Notes: generated by a model not told the origin, from the letters alone. Shown: positions 1 through 10,384, counted from the stretch's first letter. The stretch: DNA of 64,000 bases from Phaeosaccion multiseriatum (GCA_965112735.1 OZ218952.1:5580001-5644000), one strand, 5' to 3'. Program-made: numbers and translations.

Positions 1-59
1 GGGCTGCGAGCCTGTCCGACAAGTACCTCACAGGTAAGTGGTACGATAGCAGTGGTTTG

Positions 60-360
60 CGCCGAAGCTAGACAAGGACGGGCTCAAGCTGGACGCAGAC
101 AAGCTTCGCACTGACAAAGTCCTCACTGAGGTCTTTGCCAGGGCTGTTTAGAATGCTGTCCTGGACAAGAACAGGGAGAGTGAGCAGGAGGAGAGCGGGC
201 GGTCTTTCAACAAGGACCTGGGGTGTAGCTCTGCTGGAAAAGCTCGTGGACTTGGGTGTCGTCTTCGAGAAGGCGGATCCTGGTGATGACGCCATTCGTG
301 CCGAAGTCTCCCCGCGCATGCCAGATCCGATGGTTGACAAGCAGGGGCAGAAACTATGAG
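60..360 (+). pseudogene. Possible broken coding fragment, unrecognised
   Basis: The plus strand reads as charged, protein-like sequence (KLDKDGLKLDADKLRTDKV, then LTEVFARAV) until an in-frame TAG near 148-150. It continues in the same frame (NAVLDKNRESEQEESGR) and then resumes protein-like in another frame from about 215 (LLEKLVDLGVVFEKADPGDD), ending at a TGA near 357. A stop plus a frame change suggests a decayed gene rather than a live one. I do not recognise the family. It could also be chance open sequence in a moderately GC-rich genome. Confidence 0.25.
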
Positions 361-419
361 ATGCGGCACAGTCGGTCAGCGATTCTTTGAACGACAAGGA
401 GGTTAATTTTAAAGCAGCT

Positions 420-1190
420 GTGCCTCACGCTGGAGCGCCCCCCTTCGCTAGGCACGATTGCGAAACTGGCGGCGACTCTCTGTGGTGGTGGGCTGGAGGC
501 AAGGGGCGTGGTTTGCTGCTACCGAGGAGGCTACATGGCCTGTCGCAGCTGCGTGACCAGCGAGAAGATGTGTTTGCTTTTGCCATAAGAGTGGCCGGCA
601 CAGTGAAAGATACGTTGATTTGTCACCATCCCGATACATGCAGATACGCAAGCATTCAAGTAAAGTTCAATCGTCACCCCAAGTTGGCGTACAGAAAAAG
701 TCGATTGTCGTATCCATTACTCAACCTTTAGGAGGGAAGAGATTCGTGTGGAACTCCCCCCCTTCCCCCTTGTTGATGTGTCAATCATCGACACGGGATG
801 GATCTAGATACAGATAGAAGGGTGTCGCAGAACCCACAGTCCAGCCTACGACGACAATTGTCAATTAGACTACTACTAGACAAGTGGAGCGACTGGTACG
901 TGTATTAATACAGCTTAACCCGAGAGCAAGCCTGCTGGCTGCCCTGTCCTTACACAACCAGGCTCTGAGAGAGGAACCCAGGCTCCTGAGCGACGTGCGT
1001 CAGTACTTCGCATATCACAAATGGCATCGACCTACAAACATCCCCAATGCCTAACCCCAGCTTCTTGCTCCCCCCTCATTAGCACTATATACTACTGTAA
1101 CCCCCATACTGCCACACTAACTAACACTACTGCAACTGCATACTACCCCGCTAACTAATACTTAAACTACAAGGCCTAGAAGCCAAAATG
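420..1190. other. Gene-free stretch with a duplicated flank and a possible relic
   Basis: I find no convincing gene here. About 780-870 is closely similar to about 10,385-10,460 and marks one end of the segmental duplication described separately. About 675-712, read on the minus strand, resembles the DNRPFRYADFE segment of the two EP-like genes (it reads DNRLFLYANLG, then a stop), so it may be a third, very degraded copy. From about 1,070 to 1,170 the sequence is ACTA/CTAAC-rich and looks non-coding. Confidence 0.4.
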
Positions 1191-1900
1191 CGAGGGATAA
1201 TACTGCAGCTCCAGGAAAGAGGGCAGCCCAGCACCACTCCCAATCGGCCTCCTCCTCTTTCTCCTTCTTATCTTATCACACATTTCAAGCACACCCTTTC
1301 ACTTCCCCCCCCCACCCTCCTGTTTGCTTTCCCTCTGTCTCTTGCTTTTCTACATATCCGCCAATCGCCGCTGGGCTTCCAAGCAAACTTGTTCGACCTC
1401 ACGCAGTTGTGTTTTCAGCATTCCCTCGTCTTCTGGGTGGATCTGTATCCATCGGCGCTCAAAGTCCGCGTATCGAAAAGGTCGATTGTCGTTCTCAACG
1501 TACGCGGTTCCATTCTCCATAAAGCTGTAGCGCTTCTTGTCTGGAAACCCCCCATCATCTCCCTTGTTGTAGTTGAGTCGATGATAGTTGGCGCAATCCA
1601 AGGGCTCAACAAGAGTGCGGTAGTTGTTGGCCCTAGTCAACCATGTGATGTGAGGTGCGTCTGTCCAGGGAAATCGAATGCTTGCATTCCACCACCTCTC
1701 TTCGTCCAAAGGCGGGTTTCCCTTGAGAGCCCCGTCCCAAAATGCAGCCAATTCTCGGCGTGCCTCCTCAGCCTCGGTCTTCCTCTGGTCATTTTCCCCG
1801 AGGCGATACACATGAACGTGCCACGGCACCTCCGAGCCCTCTTCTGTCAAGGCGGACGCCTCCAAGGACTCCTTAATGGACCCTAGTCTGGCCAAATTTC
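780..1900. repeat. Segmental duplication, left copy
   Basis: This block matches 10,385-11,700 in the same orientation. Shared pieces include TGTCAATCAT...GGTGTCGCAGAACCCACAG near 785-840, GCAGCTCCAGGAAAGAGG near 1,204, and then almost continuous identity from about 1,220 through the whole coding region of the EP-like gene. The middle flank (about 870-1,200) has diverged or been replaced, and the two copies differ in length. I see no terminal inverted repeats, target-site duplication or transposase, so I call it a segmental duplication rather than a transposon. Confidence 0.8.
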
Positions 1901-2018
1901 TTGTCATCCTTTCCTCCTCCTTATTGCGCTTGTTCTTGTCGATGGTGCCCATGATGTACTCCAAGGTAAAAAAAGCAACCAACCATCTCCCACCTCCTCT
2001 ACTATCCTTCTCCGTCAT
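1350..2018 (-). CDS. EP-domain-like protein, left copy
   Basis: This single-exon gene of 222 residues is about 90% identical, over its last 180 residues, to the right copy at 11,157-11,855. The core reads RRELAAFWDGAL, about 35 variable residues, RANNYRTLVEPLDCANYHR, then RPFRYADFERRW, then a helical C-terminus (LKTQLREVEQVCLEAQRRL). From memory of the family, the order and spacing match the all-helical EP domain of plant EDS1, PAD4 and SAG101 (NYRxLVEPLDIAxYYR followed by RxRYxxxxxW). No lipase-like domain is present. Unlike the right copy, the N-terminus has no full membrane span (WLVAFFTLEYIMG only), and the true start could be an internal Met. Differences between the copies include small indels that keep the frame, which argues that both have been constrained. 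Function unknown; the EP link is motif-based inference. Confidence 0.65.
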   Translation of the reverse strand: MTEKDSRGGGRWLVAFFTLEYIMGTIDKNKRNKEEERMTRNLARLGSIKESLEASALTEEGSEVPWHVHVYRLGENDQRKTEAEEARRELAAFWDGALKGNPPLDEERWWNASIRFPWTDAPHITWLTRANNYRTLVEPLDCANYHRLNYNKGDDGGFPDKKRYSFMENGTAYVENDNRPFRYADFERRWIQIHPEDEGMLKTQLREVEQVCLEAQRRLADM

Positions 2019-2344
2019 ACCCTCCTACACAGGAGCTAAGTAAAGCTAAGGCTACGAACTCCCCTCTCCTTTTTTTGATGATTCCTTCTCGAAATGGCGT
2101 TTTCTTCCCTGCGTTCACCTCCCTCCCCTTTCCTGTGACTGCGATTACTGCGATGTGGCCCTGCTCCATCTCTCTCTCTCCTCATTTGTTGTTGCTTCTC
2201 GGTTTTGAGATGTTGCTAGTGAGAGAGGGGAAAAAAAAAAAATCAGTTTCACAGTTTCAGAAAAAAAAAGGGGGGAGAAGCCCTCATGTTCTCATATTCA
2301 GGTGTTCGTGCCCCCCCTTCTCACTCTTTCCTTTCCCTCTTCAA

Positions 2345-2525
2345 CCCTCTGCTATCTGCTATCTGCTATCGCCGGCGCCAGCCGGCATGCTATCTTCTAT
2401 CACCAGCGCCAGCCGGCGTGCTATCTGCTGTCCGCTGGCGCCCCTTCCCCTCCCCTATTGAGCTATCGCTATCGCTAGTGCCGGGAGCTATATCGCCGGA
2501 GCCACCCGGCACGCTATTCGCCAAT
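2345..2525. repeat. Cluster of GCCGGCGCCAGCCGGC-type hairpin repeats
   Basis: A unit of GCTATC repeats followed by GCCGGCGCCAGCCGGC and GCTATC occurs about four times with decay: near 2,370, 2,404, 2,432 and 2,490-2,515. GCCGGC is self-complementary and flanks a four-base GCCA spacer, so each unit could fold into a short hairpin. The same core recurs alone near 9,580. Confidence 0.6.
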
Positions 2526-2591
2526 GGTGATGCGGCCCGAAGGGTCGATAGCTGAGCTGACGGCGATACCTCAAAACCGTGTCAGGGGTCG

Positions 2592-2682
2592 CACGCACAC
2601 ACACACACACACACACACGCACGCACACAGACACACACGAACACACACACGCACGCACACACACACACACGCACACACGCAC

Positions 2683-2717
<35 letters not shown>

Positions 2718-2760
2718 CACGCACACGCACACACAGACACAAAAACAAACACACATATAC
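2592..2760. repeat. CA/GT microsatellite
   Basis: A run of about 165 bases is dominated by CACA with scattered CG interruptions (CACG). All apparent proteins here (poly-His-Thr on plus, poly-Cys-Val on minus) are artefacts of the repeat. Confidence 0.9.
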
Positions 2761-3567
2761 GCAGGCGTTCGGGGGGAGGCGGGAAGTCCGTACAGGATTC
2801 AAACTTGCGTGAATACCTCTGTTGGCGGTTGGGCGGGAGAGAGGAGCGGAGAGCAGAGCAGAGCAGAGACGACAGGAACGGGGTAGAGCGAGCGGCAACG
2901 GGGCAGAGCGGTGGTAGCCTACAGGGAGGAAACAAGACCCATGAATGTCGATGAATGGGAGGAGAGACCTTGAGCAGGCCGGCAGGAAAAAGTAGGAGGA
3001 GACAAAAGGACAGCACACGCCAACCTTCAACAAGCAAGGCCTAGACCACGCTGCTCCAGCCATCTGATTGCGACGGGAGGTGTAAAGCTCAGGAGCGAGA
3101 GGAGGAATTCCCGTGCTGATGCCACACGACTTTCTGCCGCAGCCAGCTGGCTGTTCCCTCGGATCTGAAGCAAGGGTGAAATGCGCCGTGTGTGAGGAGA
3201 CCTGGAATAAGGAGCTGGCAGCATCCAGGCGGGGTGGTGGGTGTGGCTGGTGCGTTCAATTGGCGACGATTGCAGCGCACGAGCCTCGGATGGTCGCCTC
3301 TTTATGTCTTATCGCTCCTCCAAGAGGCCGGACTTCCTCCTTCTGGCCCACTGGCTGCTATTCGCTCGCCGCAACAGCAGGCAGCACACCCCGCCCGCTC
3401 ACGGGTCACATCGGAGCCCCGTCTGTCGCGCCAGACCTTGCTTGCTTGGAGGAGACGATGCTTCTTCGCCTCCATGATCTGCTGTAGCTAACAAGCGAGC
3501 CTCGCCCCCCCACCCCGTAGCAAGGCACTTGCCACCCAGAGACACACCGAGGCCCTCTCTTCTCTCG

Positions 3568-3630
<63 letters not shown>

Positions 3631-3645
3631 CTCTCTCTCTCTCGG
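3568..3645. repeat. CT/GA microsatellite
   Basis: A nearly pure CT run of about 75 bases lies in the spacer, with one CATT interruption. Confidence 0.9.
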
Positions 3646-4446
3646 CTGATGCTCTTACACCTGCGAGCAAGGCGCTTCACCCCTTTTGCGGCCCTGCGCT
3701 GGTGGCACCGAGGGAAAGGCGGCTCTTGACCATCTTGATAAGAACGGAATGACTGTGGCAGTGTGGCTGGTGGTATCGACTTGAGAAGGTGTAGCTAGGG
3801 CCTGCCTCAATCCTTCGGCTCGTGGCACTCTCGCTCGCTCACGCAGCACAGCACGCCTTGGTGGGAATGCGGCGGAGCGGTGGGGCTGTGAGGCTTGAAG
3901 GCCCCCAATCGCAGAGACGTGGCAAGCGTGAGTGGACTACAACTTGTACTCCGCTGACTGTTGATTTACAGTGATACATAGAAAGGGAAAGTTCAAAAGT
4001 ACAACACCACACACACCAACACCACACCAACACCAACACCATACTTCATACCACCACACAACAACTCACGCCACTTACACGGAAAACATCAAGCACAAAA
4101 TAAAACAAAAGAGAGGGTCCGTGCGTCAACCACTTCTCAGTTCACACCCACGAAAGGGAGAAGGTTTCGTTGCTTCACTGAGAGGAAGCGTCCCGAGCGA
4201 CTCACTGGCTGGGCCCGTCTCTCTGAGTGACGAGTCAGCGACTGCATTGGAGACAGACTTGCCAATAGGCACTGGCATGGTGATGTCGCGCCACTTCGCA
4301 TGGAGCGAGCCACTCACCCCGCGGGCCTCACTCGCAGAGCAGGAAGGGTAGAGTAGCGGTAGGGCAGGGCGGAGTAGCATGCTTTCCCTGCGCGTGCTTG
4401 TTTGCCTCTGGCTCAAAGCCGACTGGCGAGCAAGACGAAGAGAGGA

Positions 4447-7400
4447 TTATACTTGAGCCTCAGAGGTCCTCACCCGTCTCTTGCTTACGGCATAACCGAT
4501 ACCACCCAGCAGCAAGACGCCCGCTCCGGTAGCAGTGGCACCGATGATGATGGTTTCCTTGTTGATGCTGCTGCTGCCGTCGTCGTCGTCCGGCACCTCG
4601 GTGTCTCCCGTCGTGAGGTCGGTCAGCAGGAGACCATCGTCCGCGGTCCCCGTGTCGAAGCCCAGGGCATAGATGACGTTGTCTCCAAAGTCAAGGGAGG
4701 CCTCATCCCAGTTGCAGTACTCGCTGCTGGTGCAACCGGAGTCGGCTTGGGCGGCGAGGGTGAGTGTCTCCACAGCGGTTACGTTTCGACCGCCTAGCTC
4801 CACGATCTCTGTCAGGCTGCGGAGGTTGCGGCGGCGGCGGCGGCGGCGGCTGACGTCCTCGGCATCAGCATAGGCCGTGACAGTCGTCTCTGCTGCCGCA
4901 GAGTCTGAGTGAAGAGAGGGAGGATGGGTTGAGGAGTGGTGGACAGAATAGAGAGTGACGGGAGTGAGAGAGTGAGAGAGATTGTGTGTGTGTCGTCCCA
5001 CGGTGATGCGACGCGCATATCGCAGCGGTAGAGAGCGCGTAGGGAGGCAAAGTTAGGACGTAGGACGAGGGAGGACAATTCTAAAGTATTGAGCGAAACT
5101 GTAAGGTGCATCGGGCGAAACACTCTCCCCCCCCTTGAAAACCAACGCCCAGCGTCAGTGCTTTCCTCAGAAAGGGAGGCAAGGCAAGCAAGGCAATCAA
5201 GACAAACAAGACAAGGGAAGGAAGATAAGAGATAAGACAGACAAGTCAGCCAAGGCAAGGCGTTGCGAGTGGCTCGAAAGAGACGCCTACTTACAGTAAA
5301 AAGCCGCGCCGTTCTCGATGCCGGACTCGTACGTGACGTATGACTCGGGTTCGGTGAAGTGCATTGCACTGGTGGCGGCGTTAGGTGCATTGTCGAAGGC
5401 TACTTCGCCACCTGCGTCCGTGTCCACCACGCGGGTCACTCCCGAGCTAAAGGCCAGCCCCTCTGACTCAAGCAAGAGGTCCCCGAGCTCCACCGACTCA
5501 GTGGCGGTGGCGTTGCCGAGGGCCCCGGACAGGTCAATTACCTCCACCTCAGGGACGATCGCCACGGGTGGAGTGGTGGCTGCAGTCGGTGGCACAGTGG
5601 GGGCTGTATAGAGAGCGAGGTGGCGCGGTGAAGACGCCGAGAAGAAGGGGTGGCGTGAAGGTGGGGTAGGATGGGGTAGTCCGTTAGCTCGAAGTACAAT
5701 AGCGGGGAGGGAGAATGGATTCAAGGGCGCAGTGGCCCCCTTTCCGGAGCAGGCCGGCAGAAGGGAAACAGCAGCAGCGGTTCTCATAGCTATCCACTGA
5801 GCCTCAGTAAGTCACCTACTCAATGCATCACTCGATGCCTCGCTCAATGACTCAATCACTCACTTACTTCACCTTTCACTCATCCCCCCACCTATCCACT
5901 CAACCACGCAATGACCCACTCATTCACTCACCGGTGGTTGGGGCCACTGTAGGAGCCACAGTCGGCGCCGGAGTGGGTATTGGATGGAGAGCCGGGCGGG
6001 CCGTCGAGAAGCAGGCAGAGAAGAAGAGGAGGTGGGTGGCTGGTCAGTTAGCTCTTAAGAAAATAGTGGAGCCGGAGGAATGTGTCAGAGGCGCATTTGC
6101 TCTATTGCTGCAAAGGCCGGCAGAAGGAACCGAAGCAGCGGCTCTCGTGCTCACTGAGCGTAACTGAACCATTCAATCACTCATCCACTCACCCACTCCA
6201 CTCACTCACTCACTCACTCACTCACTCACTCACCCACTCACTCACTCCCTCACTCATTCACCCACTCATCACCCACACACTCACCCACCCACACACTCAC
6301 TCACCGACTCACTCACTCACTCACCCACTCACTCACTCACTCACTCACTCACTCACTCACTTCTCACCCACCCACTCCCTCTCACACTCACCCACCCACC
6401 CACTCACTCACTCACTCACTCACTCACTCACTCATTCGCTCGCTCGCTCACTCACTCACTCACCCACTCACTCACTCACTCACTCCCTCACTCACTCACT
6501 CACTCACTCACTCACTCACTTGTGGTGGGTGCGGCAGTTGGAGCCATGGTGGGTGCGGCAGTTGGAGCCAAAGTGGGTGCGGCAGTTGGAGCCATGGTGG
6601 GTGCCGCAGTTGGAGCCATGGTGGGTGCCGCAGTTGGAGCCATGGTGGGTGCGTGGTTGCACTCAGTCGTAAACATATCTGAGGTCAAGTCGAAGGGCTC
6701 GTTGCCACTTGTTGGCATGGATTGCAGCTGGGCGAGCAAGTGCCCGGAGATGGAGATGTTGAGCAGCCCATATTCGGTGTTGGTTGTGTACGCTTCAAAG
6801 CCTGTTTCGATGTCATCGAAGGTGTAGTTGCCGAAGGGAACGCAAATGACATCGCCTTCACCGGGGGAGAAGTCTTGGATTATGTCGTACGCTCCCTCCT
6901 GTCAGCAGTGATTACCCAGGCAGGGTGGTGGGCCCCGTGGAAAGGAGATTGCAGAAGTCAAAGTGGTGACAAGACGGAGGAAGAAGGAGAAGAAGAAGAA
7001 GCAGGAGAAGGTAGGTAGAAGGAACCACGAGCGAGGCAGAGGTCAGAGTGCAGCCATGGGCGGGGATGGTGGATCGGTGGGAATGGAGAGAGGACGGGGA
7101 CGGAGCTTGCTTCGTCACGCATGAGGCCGACGGATTTAATGGAGGAGTCGTTGCGTTTGTTCTGCACTATAAGGACTGCTCGTAGTAGCCGGGCTTACCT
7201 CGGTGTCATACAATGTGGTAAGGACGAATACGTCAGCGCCATCGCCACCCTCCAAAGTATTCTGGCCGCCTTGTCCCTGGAGAGTATCGCTGTTGTCACT
7301 CCCGTAGAGTTTGTCCGCGCCCGCCCCACCCCAAAGAATGTCGTTCCCTGTGGAACCTGCAAACAAGGAGAGAGGGGTGTTACGGTGGGCCAAAGTGAGA

Positions 7401-9364
7401 GCAGGCAGGGATACGCGCTCATAACCACCGGCCTTCCTGAGCGTACCGCTTGCTCACCATAAAGGTTGTCATTCCCGTGTCCACCGGAGAGCAAGTCTTG
7501 CCCGTCACCTCCCGAGAGAGTGTCTGTGGAGTTGCCGCCGTAGAGTCGGTCATCCCCATCCCCTCCCGACATCTCGTCCTGGCCATCACCGCCGAACAAG
7601 ACATCACTTCCTGACGATCCTTCCATGCGATCACTCCCCTCTCCCCCGACGAGCCTGTGCGGGTGGGGTGGATGTGGAACATGCATACACGGGTGTGTGT
7701 GTGTCGAGCGACTCTCAGCAAGCAAAGAAAGAATGCTCTTCTTGTTCCCACAGAATCAACCCTTCAGCCAGGCACTCACGTGTCATTCCCGTCACTTCCC
7801 GTCATTCTGTCGGACCCCGGCCCGCCATACAGCTTGTCGTTACCCGTGTTTCCTGACAAGGTGTCATCCCCTGCTCCGCCGAAAAGCACATCGTCGCCAG
7901 CGTCTCCATTCATTTCATCCGACCCACCACTCCCGTAAAGCATATCGTCGCCAGCGCCTCCAGAGAGTGTGTCCGTTCCGTCATTCCCGAACAAGACATC
8001 GTTTCCTTCGCTGCCATTTTGGTAATCGTTTCCATCACCGCCATAAATTTTGTCGTCGCCATCACTTCCACGGAGTTGATCCTCTCCTTCGCTCCCGTAA
8101 AGCACATCGTCGCCAGCACCTCCATAGATTGAGTCCGTTCCGGTGTTCCCGAACAAGACATCGTTTCCTTCGCTGCCATATAGGTAATCGCTTCCGTCAC
8201 CGCCATAAATTTTGTCGTGGCCATCATTTCCATAGAGAAAATCCTGTCCTTCGCTCCCGAACAAGACGTCGTTTCCTTCGCTGCCATATAGGTAATCGCT
8301 TCCAGCACCGCCATATATTTTGTCGTGGCCATCACTTCCAAAGAGTCGATCCTCTCCTTCGCTCCCGTAAAGCACATAGTTGCCGTCGTTACCCCTTAGG
8401 TAATCGCTTCCTTCCCCACCGTAGATCCTGTTCGGTGTGTTTCAATTTGTGGGGGTAGGTGACGGCGCGTGTGAGGAGCAAGTGGTCGAGTGAGGGGCGG
8501 AGTCGAGGGTGAGTTGCGGTGTGTAACAGCGTGTTCGTGTGTCAGCCAGGTGGCTGGTCGAGTGAGGGGAGTTTGTAAGTCGAGCCGATCCAGCGCCGAA
8601 CACCTGTCTGTCAACCACACACTCACTCACGTGTCATTCCCGGCATGGCCAGAGATTCTTTTGCAGAGCGGCAGCGCGCAGCAGTAATGCGGTCGGAGGA
8701 GAGATTCCGTCACAACGTCAGAGCCAAGGACGGGTGGGAGGAGCGCACACGGCGGAGAGGGAGGGCAGAACATGAACACGGGTAGGTCGGGCTTGGCTGG
8801 CTGACTGCAAGCAGAAAGGACGGCGGACCAGGCACCGCCCCCACTAGCTAGCCTATCGCCCCGTAGCTACCACTCCCTCTACATGTCTGACTACCCCCAA
8901 CACGACCTCTTCCCGCTCCTTACGTATCTGAAGTCCAGGTTTGTCATCCAGCCAACAGCATCGAGAGAGCATATGTGTTTGCAAGGCGAGGGGAAGCAAG
9001 AGGAAGGGCTTGGGAATAAGAACACACGTGCAGTTCGCATAGAGCGTAGAGGAAATAGCGAGAGAGGAGGAGGGGCAGCAAATATGTAATCTTTTTGGGG
9101 AAGGTTTTGGTTAGCTACTCTCAGCCAGCAGCATTGCTGACCATGAGAAGCTCTCCTTCCTACGGCTTACTTACCACTGCCTCCGAAGCCTCTGATCACG
9201 TCATTCCCTCTCCCTCCAGCAAGTGTGTCGCTAGTGCTACCACCAGACACCGTCAGATCTGCAGACGTATCTACTTCCGGAATTGCACCACCAAGGACAG
9301 TGGGCAGCGTTGTACCAAGAAGCAGCACCAGGAACAGGGCTTGCACTTCACTTCGGCCGATCAT
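4447..9364 (-). CDS. Secreted, membrane-anchored RTX (haemolysin-type Ca-binding repeat) protein
   Basis: Nine exons on the minus strand: 9175-9364, about 8631-8657, 7780-8427, 7458-7654, 7199-7356, 6520-6898, 5932-5946, 5295-5603, 4447-4904, about 790 residues. Exon 1 encodes a signal peptide ([17 protein letters not shown]). Exons 1-5 carry roughly 30 glycine/aspartate nonapeptides of the GGxGxDxLx type (for example [16 protein letters not shown]), which bind calcium in a parallel beta-roll. The block ends with the usual cap GADVFVLTT...[13 protein letters not shown] Pro/Ala/Thr stalk follows (MAPTAAPT repeats), then an extracellular segment with a striking SRRRRRRRN run that could be a protease site, and a C-terminal span ([20 protein letters not shown]) with a short basic tail. 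All junction phases agree except exon 1 to exon 2, which is off by one base, so a microexon or unusual acceptor is likely there. A surface or adhesion role is inferred; nothing suggests a toxin, since no enzymatic or pore-forming region is present. Confidence 0.85.
6190..6519 (-). repeat. (GTGA)n microsatellite starting at a 5' splice site
   Basis: On the minus strand, exon 6 of the RTX-repeat gene ends CCACAA and the intron begins GTGAGTGAGTGAG, continuing as a TGAG repeat for about 330 bases with few interruptions. The repeat unit is the donor consensus itself. Confidence 0.85.
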
Positions 9365-9974
9365 GTTCTTGTTGGCTTGTATGTTGCGGGGAGGAGTAGT
9401 GTGCTAGAAGAAGAGAGAGAAAAGAGGAGAGAGGAGGGAAGGAAGAAGAAACTGTAAAGTGAAACGCCAAGAAAACCGCCGTCATAAAGGGGGGAAATTA
9501 TTGACTTAAAAAGGCACGTAAATTCAAGCTCGTAATTGGCCCCTGAAATGCTTCTGAGGCGACCCTGCTTCCTGCTTCTGGCCGGCGCCAGCCGGCCAGG
9601 CAGGTTCCAGGCTCTGGGGGAAAGCCATGTAATAAGGCAATGATGAGGGCCAAGGTTGGTTCCTGGTTCTGGGCTGGCGTGTCTCAGAACCATGACAGGG
9701 GCCGATCGTAAGCTCATTCAAGCTCATAATATATGCCAATATGAAATGCTCACAACATGCATCTCGTCGCCTTCTCGGTCTGTGGAGGAGTGAGTAGTAG
9801 GATTATAAGTGTGATCAGTACGAGTGTGAGGGGGGTAGGATGAGGCAATGAACCGACCAACTGACCGACCTGCCCCTCACTCCCTCCCGCCCTCGCTCCC
9901 TCCCCTGCCTCTCTCCACCCCCCCCCCACCCCACCCCACCCTCTCCCTGCCCCCCCTCCTTCCCTCCTTCTCAC
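9365..9974. other. Spacer with an isolated hairpin repeat
   Basis: I find no gene between the RTX gene start and the kinase relic. The first part probably carries the promoter of the RTX gene (minus). Near 9,578-9,600 is a solitary copy of the GCCGGCGCCAGCCGGC hairpin core, here extended by flanking GG...CC bases. About 9,658-9,695 contains a second inverted pair (GGTTCTGGG ... TCAGAACC). Confidence 0.45.
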
Positions 9975-10090
9975 CTGGCGAGTACCCAAGGTTGAGGGGC
10001 ACCCTAAGTCAGTGAGTTTGACCAGTCCGTCCTTGGTAGTGACTAAGTTAACGCCCTTGATATCTCTGTGCAGCACGTCCTCTCCAACAC
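9975..10090 (-). pseudogene. Relic exon of a MAP3K/Cdc15-type protein kinase
   Basis: Read on the minus strand, a 116-base segment bounded by CAG acceptor and CAG|GTGAGA donor consensus encodes VLHRDIKGVNLVTTKDGLVKLTDLGCPSTLGTR. HRDIKGxN is the kinase catalytic loop and LTDLG sits where LADFG (metal-binding DFG) belongs. TTKDGLVKL is typical of Cdc15/Ste11-like kinases. No ATP-binding lobe, activation-segment end or APE motif can be found on either side, and DFG is changed to DLG. It looks like a stranded fragment of a kinase gene, not a working kinase. Confidence 0.6.
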
Positions 10091-10237
10091 CTGGAAAATG
10101 AATGTCCATACAGTGGACGAAAGATCGACATCGATATATAAGATCGACGTCGACAGGCCTGCCTGCCCGCTCCACACCCGTGAGCTTCACCTGCCGCCTT
10201 TCGCCTTACTCTTCTCTTTGGGGGCTTGCCGCCTTCA

Positions 10238-10242
10238 ACAGC

Positions 10243-10282
<40 letters not shown>
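10238..10282. repeat. CAG/CTG trinucleotide repeat
   Basis: About 14 CAG units with one AG interruption, ending in CAGTTGTTGATACAG, which is a one-mismatch version of the window-wide GTTGGTGATAC word. It lies in a gene-free stretch. Confidence 0.85.
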
Positions 10283-10284
<2 letters not shown>

Positions 10285-10384
10285 TGATACAGCCGCCGCC
10301 GCCTCGGGCTATCATCGTCCTCGCTCTCGCTTCCGCCCTTGCTGCTGCCCAGCCGATACTTTTGCTGATCTTCGCTTCCCGCCC

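Larger units (their letters stand above)
2019..4446. other. Gene-poor repeat-rich spacer
   Basis: I find no gene in these 2.4 kb. Open frames on both strands here are produced by simple repeats. It holds a GC-rich hairpin-like repeat cluster (2,345-2,520), a CA/GT tract (about 2,592-2,760), a CT tract (about 3,568-3,645) and a CACCAA-rich stretch (about 4,000-4,080). The 3' untranslated region of the RTX-repeat gene probably occupies the last few hundred bases, read on the minus strand. Confidence 0.6.

Noticed and set aside
1188-1886. 232-codon plus-strand frame, mirrored at 10,866-11,696
   Set aside because: It is antisense to the EP-like genes. The minus-strand reading has the conserved motif and a sensible start; the plus reading has only low-complexity Pro/Ser/Leu sequence.
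2488-3063. Poly-Cys-Val and poly-His-Thr open frames
   Set aside because: Artefacts of the CA/GT microsatellite.
7625-8458. 277-codon plus-strand frame rich in His/Arg repeats ([12 protein letters not shown])
   Set aside because: Antisense shadow of the RTX glycine/aspartate repeats.
4447-9364. Bacterial contamination or an RTX toxin gene
   Set aside because: Eight spliceosomal introns, a eukaryotic stalk and anchor, and absence of any toxin catalytic or pore region argue for a native surface protein.
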